Below, one piece after another: positions 1 to 8,101 of a stretch of DNA of 46,151 bases. Origin of the DNA: an uncultured Fidelibacterota bacterium (GTDB lineage: Bacteria; Fidelibacterota; Marinisomatia; Marinisomatales; UBA1611); assembly GCA_902611135.1 (NCBI GenBank), contig CACLYL010000006.1, positions 1 through 46,151 of the forward strand. Reading direction: 5' to 3'. A program made the position numbers and the translations under genes. Under the pieces are notes generated by a model. That model was not told the origin of the DNA, ran no database searches, and saw nothing but the letters and a program-made list of their open reading frames with translations. Positions within the stretch are counted from its first letter, which is position 1; every line of letters begins with the position of its first letter.

Positions 1-508
1 TTTAATTATCATTTCTTGTGCATCTTTTAATGGCGCAACCGGCCCAACTGGTCCTCCCGGTAAAGATGGAAAACAAGGTCCCATTGGTCCTGAAGGTGAG
101 CAGGGTAAGGTCGGTCCACGAGGACCGATTGGATTGCCTGGAAAAAGTGTACCAGAACCAATTATGGATAGGGTCAATCAATATTTAGATTTAAAAGATA
201 AGTCTGAAATAATTGTTGATGTTACTTCTTACAGCTTTGGATTTGCTCCCATGGTCACAGGATTCAGTTTTTTAACTAATTTTGGTCGTGTATTTAAGTT
301 AGAAAATAAGAATATTAAAACAGTGGGAAAAATAATAGAGCCTGTCACTAAAATAGGTAACCACAAGGATTTTGTATCCTTTTCAAGAAATTTATCAAGT
401 GAAAATATAACTCAGTATTTTACTGCAGCAACTAGTTCCGGAGAAATTTACATATCTAGCGATTTAATTAATTGGTCTTATTTAAATCAAATAGAATTAA
501 AAAAGTAA
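1..508 (+). CDS. Collagen-like lipoprotein, 5'-truncated by window edge
   Basis: The frame is open from base 2 to the TAA at 506-508, so the gene enters from outside the window. The first visible residues are hydrophobic and end in a lipobox-like Ile-Ile-Ser-Cys, with Cys at 17-19, so the protein is probably a lipoprotein. Thirteen uninterrupted Gly-X-Y triplets follow at 32-148 (such as GPT, GPP, GKD, GPI, GPR), which is a collagen-type triple-helix repeat. The remaining 120 residues are a globular tail of alternating hydrophobic and polar residues, ending in a segment with Gly-Glu-Ile-Tyr-Ile-Ser-Ser and Trp-Ser. That tail loosely resembles BNR or propeller-type repeats, but I cannot assign a family. 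A TTG at 134 lies inside the collagen repeat and is not a credible start. The gene converges on der, with 14 bases between stops. Its role is unknown; surface fibre or adhesion is inference. Confidence 0.8.
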   Translation, partial: LIIISCASFNGATGPTGPPGKDGKQGPIGPEGEQGKVGPRGPIGLPGKSVPEPIMDRVNQYLDLKDKSEIIVDVTSYSFGFAPMVTGFSFLTNFGRVFKLENKNIKTVGKIIEPVTKIGNHKDFVSFSRNLSSENITQYFTAATSSGEIYISSDLINWSYLNQIELKK

Positions 509-522
509 ACCTTTTATATTCA

Positions 523-1842
523 CTATTTCTTTCGAAATGATAGTTTTATTGATACTCCCTCTAAATCAAAGTTTTTGCGAATAGAGTTTTCTAAATATCG
601 TTTATAGGAAGTTTTTACTAAAGATGGATAATTTAAATAAAATGCAATGACATTTGGTTCACTGCTTACCTGAGCTACATATTTTATTTTTATGTTTTTT
701 CCTTTTTGTGATGGCGGTGGATTTAATTTTAATATCTCTATCATTTTTGAGTTTAAGACTTTAGTGGGAATTCTAGTTTTCATTCTCTCATACACCTGCC
801 AAGAAATTTCAAGAACTTTATTTATCCTCTGTTTTGTTAAAGCCGAAACAAATAAAATGGGATAGTAATCAATTAATTTAAATTGCGATTTTATACTTTT
901 AATATATTTGCCCATAGTATCATTATTTTTTTTTATTAAATCCCATTTATTTATTACTAGTACTAGTCCTTTACCTACTTTTATAGTCTCATCAATGATT
1001 GATTTGTCTTGTCTAGTGAAACCTTTTTCAGCATCAATTAAAACTAAAACAATATTTGAGCGAAAGATGGCACTTTTTGTTCTCAATGTAGAATAATACT
1101 CTATTTTATCTTTTATTTTTGATAGTTTTCGCAAACCTGCAGTATCAATTAGGTTAATTTTATTTCCATACCATTTTATTGATGCATCAATAGAATCACG
1201 AGTAGTGCCAGCGGTAGTAGATACAATAGATCGATTTTTCTTTATTAAAGCATTAGTTAATGATGATTTTCCAACATTTGGCATTCCAACAATAGATAAG
1301 CCCAATACATTCTCAGTTTCTTTTGACGCATGGATACTTTTTGATCCTAATTCTTTAATGATCATATCCATTAAATCTCCCGAGTTTCTACCATTTAATG
1401 CGGACATGGAAAAAGGAGCATTTTTCATACCTAACTCATAAAAAGAATGTTTTTGGGTATCACTTTTTAAGGTATCACATTTATTAACAATGCAAAAGTA
1501 AGGCTTCCCGCTTTTTCTAACTATTTGTGAAATTTCTTTATCGGTTTGCGTAAGACCATCCTGTCCGTCTACCATAAATAGAACAAAATTAGATTCTGAA
1601 ATTGCTTCCTCGGCTTGTAATCGTACAGGGGAATTAAATTCATTTGCATCATTGAAAATGTAACCACCTGTATCGATTAAATCAATTACTACCCCACACC
1701 ATTCAGTCTGCCCATAGACTCTATCTCTAGTGATACCTTCCTTTTCATCAATAATTGATTTTCGTTTTCCAATCATTCTATTAAAAAAAGTTGATTTGCC
1801 AACATTTGGACGTCCAATTATTGAAATTAAAATTTTACTCAT
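523..1842 (-). CDS. der: Ribosome-associated GTPase Der (EngA)
   Basis: Der is a cytoplasmic double GTPase needed for 50S subunit maturation. The 439-residue product has the family's tandem G domains: a first P-loop GRPNVGKS at residues 10-17 with DTGG near 57-60 and NKCD at 120-123, and a second P-loop GMPNVGKS at 186-193 with DTAG at 233-236 and NKWD further on. A basic KH-like C-terminal domain follows. Length matches the family (about 430-490). The start is ATG at 1842, and the 272-base spacer to the divergent nrdJ should hold its promoter. It stands alone and converges on the collagen-like gene. Confidence 0.97.
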   Translation of the reverse strand: MSKILISIIGRPNVGKSTFFNRMIGKRKSIIDEKEGITRDRVYGQTEWCGVVIDLIDTGGYIFNDANEFNSPVRLQAEEAISESNFVLFMVDGQDGLTQTDKEISQIVRKSGKPYFCIVNKCDTLKSDTQKHSFYELGMKNAPFSMSALNGRNSGDLMDMIIKELGSKSIHASKETENVLGLSIVGMPNVGKSSLTNALIKKNRSIVSTTAGTTRDSIDASIKWYGNKINLIDTAGLRKLSKIKDKIEYYSTLRTKSAIFRSNIVLVLIDAEKGFTRQDKSIIDETIKVGKGLVLVINKWDLIKKNNDTMGKYIKSIKSQFKLIDYYPILFVSALTKQRINKVLEISWQVYERMKTRIPTKVLNSKMIEILKLNPPPSQKGKNIKIKYVAQVSSEPNVIAFYLNYPSLVKTSYKRYLENSIRKNFDLEGVSIKLSFRKK

Positions 1843-2114
1843 AGATTAAAAATTAATATAAAATAGGGGCTTTATAATAGAACTTATTTAATTGTTTAAT
1901 TTTAAAATTAATGTTCTGTGAAAAGAAATTTTAATTAACAAAGTGCCAATTTTTTTTATTATTTCTATTTTATGTCTTGTCAATTATGGGACGTTTATTT
2001 AATATTGTTTTCAGCCAACCAGCTTTTTTGAAGCTTTATTTGTTAGTCATTTAACATTCTTATAACCTGCAGTAATTAATTGACCATTTACTGCAAAAAC
2101 CAGAGGATTCATTA
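1843..2114. promoter_or_regulatory. Divergent intergenic region between der and nrdJ
   Basis: These 272 AT-rich bases separate two divergent genes, so both promoters should lie here. A TATAAC at 2061-2066 could be a -10 for nrdJ, with a poor TTGTTA at 2040-2045 only 15 bases upstream. GAGGA at 2102-2106 is a well-placed ribosome site for the ATG at 2115. A short inverted repeat, AGCTT-N5-AAGCT, sits at 2021-2035. I saw no cobalamin riboswitch and no clear NrdR box. No small ORF stands out. Confidence 0.35.
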
Positions 2115-4511
2115 ATGGCAGAAGCTATAAAACTCAATCTTACAGTACCCGATAATCAAAAACACACCGACCTTGAGAATCCTCTTGTTTTTAACAAAAA
2201 AGAGACAAAAGAAAAGGAAGATCATAAAAAAGATTATCAAATTGAAAATTACTACGAGAAGGATGTGCTGGGATCTGACGTTTTGAAACAAAAGTATTTG
2301 GCGCCATGGGAAACACATCCTTACCAATTATGGGAGAGACAAGCAAAGGCACTGGCATCTGTCGAAAAAACAGAAAAATTAAAGAAAAAGTGGGGAAAAA
2401 AGTTCTATAAAATTCTAGAAGATTTCAACTTTGTACCAGGTGGTAGGATAATGCACGGTGCAGGAAGAGAGGATATAACAACCACGCTCAATAACTGCTA
2501 CGTGGTATCAATAAAAAGTGACTCCATAAAATCAATTTACGATGCTGTGATCAATGAAGCGTTAACATATAAATATGGCGGGGGATGTGGTCATGATCTC
2601 TCTATTTTGAGACCTTCAGGTAAGGAGATAAATGGCACCGGAGGTGAATCATGCGGCCCTACTGGTTTTATGAACCTCTTTAGTGAAAATACTAATACTA
2701 TAGCTCAACATGGTCGCAGGGGAGCTAACATGCAAACACTTAGAATTGATCATCCAGATGTTGAAAAATTTATCAGTATCAAAACCGGTGATATTAATAT
2801 GGTTAAATACTCAAATATATCGGTCCTTTTGACACACAAATTCATGGATGCTCTAAAGAACAAACAAGATTTTGATCTCAAGTATGATGGGAAAGTATAC
2901 AAGACAGTAAAGGCTCAAAAGCTTTGGAATAAAATAGTAAAGCATGCTCACTCCAGTGCGGAGCCAGGTTTGCTTTTTTGGGACACAATGAAAGATTACC
3001 ATAATGCCGAATATTGCTCACCTCTTGTTTCAACTAATCCCTGTGCTGAACAACCCCTACCAGATGGTGGATGTTGTAATCTAGGTGCGGTGAATTTAGA
3101 GAGATATGTTGACGAGAATGGTAATTTTATGATTGAGTCATTTAAAGATACCGTTCAAATAGCAACAAGATTTTTAGACAATGTCATTGATTATAATATG
3201 GATCGACATGCACTTGAAGATCAGAAAAAAAATGCACACGGTGATAGGAGAATAGGTTTAGGAATACTTGGTCTTGGAGACATGCTCGTTAGAATGGGAA
3301 TTCAATATGATAGCGAAGATGCGCTACAAACTATTGAACAGGTCATGGATATCTTCAGGGATACTGCCTATGAAACGAGTATAGCCTTAGCAAAAGAAAA
3401 AGGAGGATTCCCACATTTTAACTGGGATGGATATTCAAAAAGTAAATTTGTAAAATCTCTACCAAAGTCATTAAGAAACAACATTAAAAATCATGGTATA
3501 AGAAATTCTACAATCACAACCGTTGCTCCAACAGGTAGTGGTGCAATTGTAGCAAGAGTGACCTCAGGAATAGAGCCTATTTTTGCAACTTCATATAAAA
3601 GAAGAGTAAAAGAAAATGATGGAGGATACGGAAAAACTTTTAAAAATTATACAGTATACCATCCAATTATTGAGAAGTTATTTGGTACTGACGATAACCT
3701 GCCTTCATACGTTGTTACATCACATAAAATTGATCCTTACTTTAGGGTTAAAATGCAAGGTATAATTCAAAAATACATTGATTCATCAATTTCCTCAACT
3801 GTTAATCTTGCAAATGAAGTAACCGTCGAAACCGTTGCTGATATCTATAAAACTGCTTACGAAGCAGGGTTAAAAGGGATAACCGTTTACCGGGAAGGTA
3901 GCAGAGAAGGAATTCTAATCACCGAAGAAGAAAAACCAAAACAAAAAGAACCTGAAACTGAAACAACTCCAATAACCGATCCAGAAGTAAAAATGGCTAG
4001 AAAAAGGCCTACTCACACAATTGGAGTGACAAGAAGGATACGAACTGGCGAAGGAACACTATATATTACAATAAATGAAGATGATAACGGTTTGTGTGAA
4101 GTGTTTACGACCATAGGTAAAGCTGGAGGTAATGCAGCAGCACAATCTGAGGCTATCAGTAGACTTATTTCATTGGCACTGCGCTCTGGACTAGATCCTC
4201 AAGCTATTGTAAGGCAATTGAAAGGAATATCAGGACCTAACCCAACATGGGAAGATGGCCGTCTTATACTCTCCACACCTGATGCGATAGGGAAAGCATT
4301 AGATGACTACTTAAAAGAGAAGAAGCTTGAGGGAAACCAAGAAAAAAAAAAACTAGTTAATACTTTTAATGATGAGAAAGTTCGTATTACAATGGCCCAA
4401 GAAAAATCATTTGATTGCGCAGAAGGGAAAAATTACATGGAATGTCAAAATATAGTCAATGAAGGTGGGTGTATGACCTGTAGAGAATGTGGTTGGTCTA
4501 AGTGCGACTAA
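2115..4511 (+). CDS. nrdJ: Adenosylcobalamin-dependent (class II) ribonucleotide reductase
   Basis: This enzyme reduces ribonucleotides to deoxyribonucleotides using a thiyl radical generated from coenzyme B12, without a second radical subunit. The 798-residue chain has the large-subunit barrel motifs: NNCYVV with Cys128 and GGCCNLG with Cys320/321 as the expected redox pair, and TNPCAEQ with Cys310 as the expected thiyl radical site. A TSCPD-type domain at about 640-730 carries GNAAAQSEAISRL. The C-terminal tail is Cys-rich and includes CMTCREC, the mobile thiol shuttle. Length fits the long NrdJ subfamily (about 750-900). I see no ATP cone and no intein. It is the only complete plus-strand gene here and by eye is less AT-rich than its neighbours, which may reflect strong expression or a different origin. 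SD GAGGA lies eight bases before the ATG. Confidence 0.95.
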   Translation: MAEAIKLNLTVPDNQKHTDLENPLVFNKKETKEKEDHKKDYQIENYYEKDVLGSDVLKQKYLAPWETHPYQLWERQAKALASVEKTEKLKKKWGKKFYKILEDFNFVPGGRIMHGAGREDITTTLNNCYVVSIKSDSIKSIYDAVINEALTYKYGGGCGHDLSILRPSGKEINGTGGESCGPTGFMNLFSENTNTIAQHGRRGANMQTLRIDHPDVEKFISIKTGDINMVKYSNISVLLTHKFMDALKNKQDFDLKYDGKVYKTVKAQKLWNKIVKHAHSSAEPGLLFWDTMKDYHNAEYCSPLVSTNPCAEQPLPDGGCCNLGAVNLERYVDENGNFMIESFKDTVQIATRFLDNVIDYNMDRHALEDQKKNAHGDRRIGLGILGLGDMLVRMGIQYDSEDALQTIEQVMDIFRDTAYETSIALAKEKGGFPHFNWDGYSKSKFVKSLPKSLRNNIKNHGIRNSTITTVAPTGSGAIVARVTSGIEPIFATSYKRRVKENDGGYGKTFKNYTVYHPIIEKLFGTDDNLPSYVVTSHKIDPYFRVKMQGIIQKYIDSSISSTVNLANEVTVETVADIYKTAYEAGLKGITVYREGSREGILITEEEKPKQKEPETETTPITDPEVKMARKRPTHTIGVTRRIRTGEGTLYITINEDDNGLCEVFTTIGKAGGNAAAQSEAISRLISLALRSGLDPQAIVRQLKGISGPNPTWEDGRLILSTPDAIGKALDDYLKEKKLEGNQEKKKLVNTFNDEKVRITMAQEKSFDCAEGKNYMECQNIVNEGGCMTCRECGWSKCD

Positions 4512-4527
4512 AAATGAATAGTTAAGA

Positions 4528-5085
4528 TTAAACTTCTATAATTTCTTTTTCTTTATCCTTTTCTATTTGGACTAGCCTATCAATATTCTTATCTGTTAAT
4601 GCTTGTATCTCCCCCTCATTATCTTTTATGAGGTCCTCTGAGACATTACCCTCTTTTCCTTTGTGAATGAGTTGATGAATGGAATCTCTCCTAATATTCC
4701 TAATAGATATCTTACCTTCTTCAATAATGCCATGAGCAACCTTAATTAATTCCTTCCTTCGCTCTTCGCTCAATAGTGGAATTGGTATGATAACACTATA
4801 TCCATTATTATTTGGAGTAAATCCCATATTAGAATTAATGATTGCCTTTTCAATTTCGGGAATTAAATTTTTTTCGTAGGGAGCAATATTTATTAATCTA
4901 GCTTCAGGGGTGGTAATAGTAGAGACCTGATTCAACGCTGTTTTTGATCCATAGTAGTCAATATAGATAGAATTTAGAATTTCTGGATTAGCTCTACCTG
5001 TTCTAATTTTTTTTAATTCTTTTACAGTGTGGTCAATCGCATTATCCATACTAGATTGTGTACTATCAAGTATTTCCTTCATCAT
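4528..5085 (-). CDS. frr: Ribosome recycling factor
   Basis: With EF-G, this factor splits post-termination ribosomes. The 185-residue length is typical. The family pattern is clear: KELKKIRTGRANPEIL near residues 23-38, TPEARLINI with PYEK near 83-98, and RRKELIK in the second half of the three-helix bundle. The start is ATG at 5085, directly followed by a second ATG; a GGAG lies seven bases upstream, inside the pyrH stop region. It is the last gene of the rplM-rpsI-rpsB-tsf-pyrH-frr run, three bases after pyrH. It converges on nrdJ with only 16 bases between stops and no clear terminator. Confidence 0.97.
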   Translation of the reverse strand: MMKEILDSTQSSMDNAIDHTVKELKKIRTGRANPEILNSIYIDYYGSKTALNQVSTITTPEARLINIAPYEKNLIPEIEKAIINSNMGFTPNNNGYSVIIPIPLLSEERRKELIKVAHGIIEEGKISIRNIRRDSIHQLIHKGKEGNVSEDLIKDNEGEIQALTDKNIDRLVQIEKDKEKEIIEV

Positions 5086-5088
5086 AAT

Positions 5089-5805
5089 TTACTCCGAAAC
5101 TAATGTCCCAATATTATGGTCAAAAATTAAATTTTTCAAATTCCCTTTTTCTTGTATGTTAAAAACTCTAATAGGTATATTATTTTCTTTACATAGCGTA
5201 ATTGCGGTTAGATCCATCACTTTGAGATTGTCATTTAACACCTTAGAATATGAAATTTTTTTATATTTTTTAGCATCCTGATATTTCATTGGATCTTTAT
5301 CATAAACGCCATTTACTTTTGTACCCTTAATAACAACTTGGGCGCCCAACTCAGTAGCTCTTAATGCGGCTGCTGAATCAGTTGTAAAAAATGGATTACC
5401 AGTTCCCCCAGCAATTATAACAATACGTTTTTTTTCAAGATGCCTAATGGCTCTTCTTCTAATATAAGGTTCAGAAATTTGAGAAACGCTTATAGCTGAT
5501 AGGGTTCTGGTTTGACAATTGATTTTCTCTAAGGCATCCTGTACAGATATTGCATTCATAATAGTTGCCAACATACCCAAATAATCTCCAGTGACTCTAT
5601 CCATCCCTTGATCTGATGCTTTCATGCCTCTAAATATATTCCCTGCACCAATGATTAAACCAATATTAATGCCAAGTTCATGGATGCCTTTTACTTCATT
5701 TGCTAAATACAAGGCTTTGGAAGGATCGATACCGAAGCCATTTTCTCCAGATAGAATTTCTCCAGATAGTTTTAGAAGCACACGTTTATACAGTGGGCTC
5801 TTCAT
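5089..5805 (-). CDS. pyrH: UMP kinase (uridylate kinase)
   Basis: PyrH phosphorylates UMP to UDP in pyrimidine nucleotide synthesis and belongs to the amino acid kinase fold. The 238-residue protein opens with RVLLKLSGE (phosphate binding). It has GAGNIFRG near residues 53-60, and GGTGNPFFTTDSAAALRA in the central nucleotide-binding region. KVNGVYDKDP and DLTAITLC follow towards the C-terminus. All are hallmarks of bacterial PyrH. The start is ATG at 5805. It lies six bases after tsf and three before frr, the usual tsf-pyrH-frr order. Confidence 0.97.
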   Translation of the reverse strand: MKSPLYKRVLLKLSGEILSGENGFGIDPSKALYLANEVKGIHELGINIGLIIGAGNIFRGMKASDQGMDRVTGDYLGMLATIMNAISVQDALEKINCQTRTLSAISVSQISEPYIRRRAIRHLEKKRIVIIAGGTGNPFFTTDSAAALRATELGAQVVIKGTKVNGVYDKDPMKYQDAKKYKKISYSKVLNDNLKVMDLTAITLCKENNIPIRVFNIQEKGNLKNLIFDHNIGTLVSE

Positions 5806-5811
5806 TATAAA

Positions 5812-6432
5812 TCAAATGTAATCTTTACTAAAATTTATTTCTTCACCAATAGCATACCTGATAAATCTACGAATACTTATATTCTCACCTAAAGTTGAGA
5901 TAGATTCAGAAAGAATATCAGAAATCTTTTTTTCTTGGTCCTTGATAAAAGTCTGATCAACTAAGCAATTCTCTTGGTAAAACTTTGTTAATCTACCTTC
6001 TACCATTTTTTCAATGATTTTTTCGGGTTTATTTTCAGCCCTGGCTTGCTCTAGCAAAACTTTTTTTTCCCGGTCAAGAGTGTTTATGTCAATTGAATCT
6101 CGATTCAAGCACATTGGATTAGTTGCAGCGATGTGCATAGCAAGATTGTGAGCAAGATCTCTAAATCCATCAGTCTTTGCTACGAAATCAGTTTCGCAAT
6201 TTAGCTCGATTAGTACCCCCAATTTTCCACCAGCATGAATATATGAATATACTATTCCTTCCTTAGTATCTCTGGATCCTTTCTTTTCAGCTTTCGCGGC
6301 TCCAGTTTTTCTTAAATAATCAATTGCCTTATCAATATCACCCTTAGATTCAACTAGTGCTCTTTTACAATCCATCATTCCTGAACCTGTTTTTTGACGT
6401 AATTCTTTAACTAATGCAGCACTTATACCCAT
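5812..6432 (-). CDS. tsf: Elongation factor Ts, short form
   Basis: EF-Ts is the guanine nucleotide exchange factor for EF-Tu. The N-terminal TS-N/UBA domain (residues 1-40) has LRQKTGSGMMDCKRAL. TDFVAKTDGF near residues 80-89 is the EF-Tu contact motif. At 206 residues it is the short type with a single core subdomain, shorter than the roughly 280 of E. coli, but it ends naturally and I see no truncation. The ATG shares one base with the rpsB stop in a TAATG overlap, indicating translational coupling to S2. Confidence 0.96.
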   Translation of the reverse strand: MGISAALVKELRQKTGSGMMDCKRALVESKGDIDKAIDYLRKTGAAKAEKKGSRDTKEGIVYSYIHAGGKLGVLIELNCETDFVAKTDGFRDLAHNLAMHIAATNPMCLNRDSIDINTLDREKKVLLEQARAENKPEKIIEKMVEGRLTKFYQENCLVDQTFIKDQEKKISDILSESISTLGENISIRRFIRYAIGEEINFSKDYI

Positions 6433-7202
6433 TATTCTTCCTCTAATTCTTCCTTTGGCAAATTTGGATTAGAACTAGTACTCACTGTTTTATCGAGATT
6501 TGAATCTTTCTCAGATTCCACTATATTCTTTTTCGACTGAATGATAGCATCCGCTAATGAAGATATGATAAGTTGAATTGTTCTGATGGAATCATCATTT
6601 GCAGGAATAGGATATTCAACTTTATCTGGATTAGTATTGGAATCAACGATGGCAACAACTGGTATATCTAATTTTTTTGCTTCCCGGATAGCAGTATCTT
6701 CGTATTGGGCATCCACAATAATAATAGCATCAGGGAGCCTCCTCATGTCTTTAATACCCCTGTGTTGATCTGCTAATTTTATCTTTTCACGATTTAACAT
6801 TTGAGTCTCTTTTTTAGTCATATGTTCATATAAGTTAGAACCTTCCTTTTCTAATAATTTTAACCTTTTAATACTCTTTTTGATAGTTGAAAAATTGGTT
6901 AATGTACCGCCTAACCATCTTTCAACGATATAATACATAGAGCACCGATCAGCCTCTTGTTGAACAATATCTTGGGCTTGCTTTTTTGTACCAACAAATA
7001 AGATCTCGCCTTTATTTTTTACTATATTAGAAACAAATGCTTTAGCTTTTTCTACACAATCTACGGTGTATTCGAGATTGATGATATGTATTCCATTTTT
7101 CTCTAGCAGAACATAAGGTTTAAAATTGGGGCTCCATTTTTTTGTAACATGACCAAAATGGGCTCCTGTACTGAGTAAATCTTCTATCTTAACTTTAGCC
7201 AT
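6432..7202 (-). CDS. rpsB: 30S ribosomal protein S2
   Basis: The 256-residue protein starts with MAKVKIEDLLSTGAHFGHVT, the S2 hallmark. It continues with RWLGGTLTNFSTIKKS, LPDAIIIVDA and IPVVAIVDSNTNPD, all conserved S2 blocks contacting the S2/uS5 region of the small subunit. The C-terminal 30 residues are a low-complexity, acidic tail ending in Glu-Glu-Leu-Glu-Glu-Glu. It lies three bases after rpsI and overlaps tsf by one base. I saw no separate leader or S2 autoregulatory structure in the three-base gap. Confidence 0.98.
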   Translation of the reverse strand: MAKVKIEDLLSTGAHFGHVTKKWSPNFKPYVLLEKNGIHIINLEYTVDCVEKAKAFVSNIVKNKGEILFVGTKKQAQDIVQQEADRCSMYYIVERWLGGTLTNFSTIKKSIKRLKLLEKEGSNLYEHMTKKETQMLNREKIKLADQHRGIKDMRRLPDAIIIVDAQYEDTAIREAKKLDIPVVAIVDSNTNPDKVEYPIPANDDSIRTIQLIISSLADAIIQSKKNIVESEKDSNLDKTVSTSSNPNLPKEELEEE

Positions 7203-7205
7203 TAT

Positions 7206-7598
7206 CTAACGTTTGGAAAATTGAAAATTAGCACGAGCTCCAGGTTGTCCGGGCTTTTTTCTTTCAACCTTTCTTGCATCTCTTGTTAAAAATCCTCGAG
7301 ATTTTAAGGTTGAGCGAAAGTCTTTATTTACATTGAGTAAAGCTCTAGATATACCAAGTCTTATAGCTCCTGCTTGACCTGTTAGACCACCACCCTTCAC
7401 GTTTATTTTGATATCATATGATTTCGTACCATCAATGGCGACAAGTGGCTGCATTACTATAGTAGCTAGTGTCTGCCTACATAGATATTTCTTAAAAGAA
7501 ACGCCATTAACTAAAATTTTGCCTTTGCCTGGGGAAAGGTATACTCTGGCAACAGACCTTTTTCTTCTTCCAGTGCCATAAAAAGTAGAATCGTTCAT
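7206..7598 (-). CDS. rpsI: 30S ribosomal protein S9
   Basis: The 130-residue product has the S9 signature: [14 protein letters not shown] at the N-terminus, [19 protein letters not shown] in the middle, and a C-terminal tail ending RANFQFSKR, whose terminal Lys-Arg reaches the P-site tRNA. Length and termini are complete. The start is ATG at 7598, five bases after rplM, in the widespread L13-S9 pair. Confidence 0.98.
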   Translation of the reverse strand: MNDSTFYGTGRRKRSVARVYLSPGKGKILVNGVSFKKYLCRQTLATIVMQPLVAIDGTKSYDIKINVKGGGLTGQAGAIRLGISRALLNVNKDFRSTLKSRGFLTRDARKVERKKPGQPGARANFQFSKR

Positions 7599-7603
7599 AA
7601 TAT

Positions 7604-8032
7604 TTAAAATTTTAATACTTTTGGAGTCTGTGCTCCATGAGGGTGTATTGAACCTTTATAAACTTTGAGATTATGGAATATTTTTCTACCCAATCTATTG
7701 TGCGGAAGCATACCCTTAACTGAATTTTGTATGATTCTCTCTGGATATTTACTTAAAACTTCTGAGATTCTGACATTTCTAGCACTCCCAGGATAGCCAG
7801 AATGCTTAAAATAAGTTTTTTGTTGAGGTTTATTACCTGATAACCTAATCTTATCAGCATTAATAACAACCACAAAATCTCCCATATCCATGTGTGGAGT
7901 GAAGTTTACTTTGTGCTTTCCCCTAAGAATTTGAGCAATATTTGAGGAAATTCGTCCTAGGGTTTTATCTTTAACATCAACAACCCACCATTCTTTTTTT
8001 ATTTCAGATTTCTTAATTGATCTTGTGTACAT
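7604..8032 (-). CDS. rplM: 50S ribosomal protein L13
   Basis: The 142-residue protein carries L13 blocks: [16 protein letters not shown] at the start, [15 protein letters not shown] near residues 47-61, and [13 protein letters not shown] near 104-116 followed by [14 protein letters not shown]. It is complete, with ATG at 8032. It is the first gene of the ribosomal operon, and the 69-base gap upstream holds a good promoter candidate. Confidence 0.98.
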   Translation of the reverse strand: MYTRSIKKSEIKKEWWVVDVKDKTLGRISSNIAQILRGKHKVNFTPHMDMGDFVVVINADKIRLSGNKPQQKTYFKHSGYPGSARNVRISEVLSKYPERIIQNSVKGMLPHNRLGRKIFHNLKVYKGSIHPHGAQTPKVLKF

Positions 8033-8056
8033 ATAAACTTTAGTTACAGCTTATTA

Positions 8057-8085
8057 ATTTAAAAACTATGTTTAGTAATAGTCAA
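8057..8085 (-). promoter_or_regulatory. Candidate sigma70-type promoter for rplM operon
   Basis: Reading the minus strand, TTGACT at 8085-8080 matches five of six bases of the -35 consensus. It is followed after 17 bases by TTAAAT at 8062-8057, four of six for the -10. It sits about 25-50 bases before the L13 start, a sensible place for the rplM-rpsI-rpsB-tsf-pyrH-frr transcript. A weak AACTAT...ATAGTT inverted repeat followed by Ts (8090-8064) overlaps it and could end the pyr transcript instead. Both readings are by eye. Confidence 0.4.
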
Positions 8086-8101
8086 TAGTTATAGTTGTGA
8101 T

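Noticed and set aside
134-508. A 124-residue ORF from TTG 134 as a complete gene
   Set aside because: The frame is open to base 2 and the TTG lies inside the Gly-X-Y repeat, downstream of the lipobox; the gene is truncated by the window edge.
1843-2114. A cobalamin riboswitch or small RNA before nrdJ
   Set aside because: No B12-box-like sequence or stable GC stem is visible in this AT-rich spacer.
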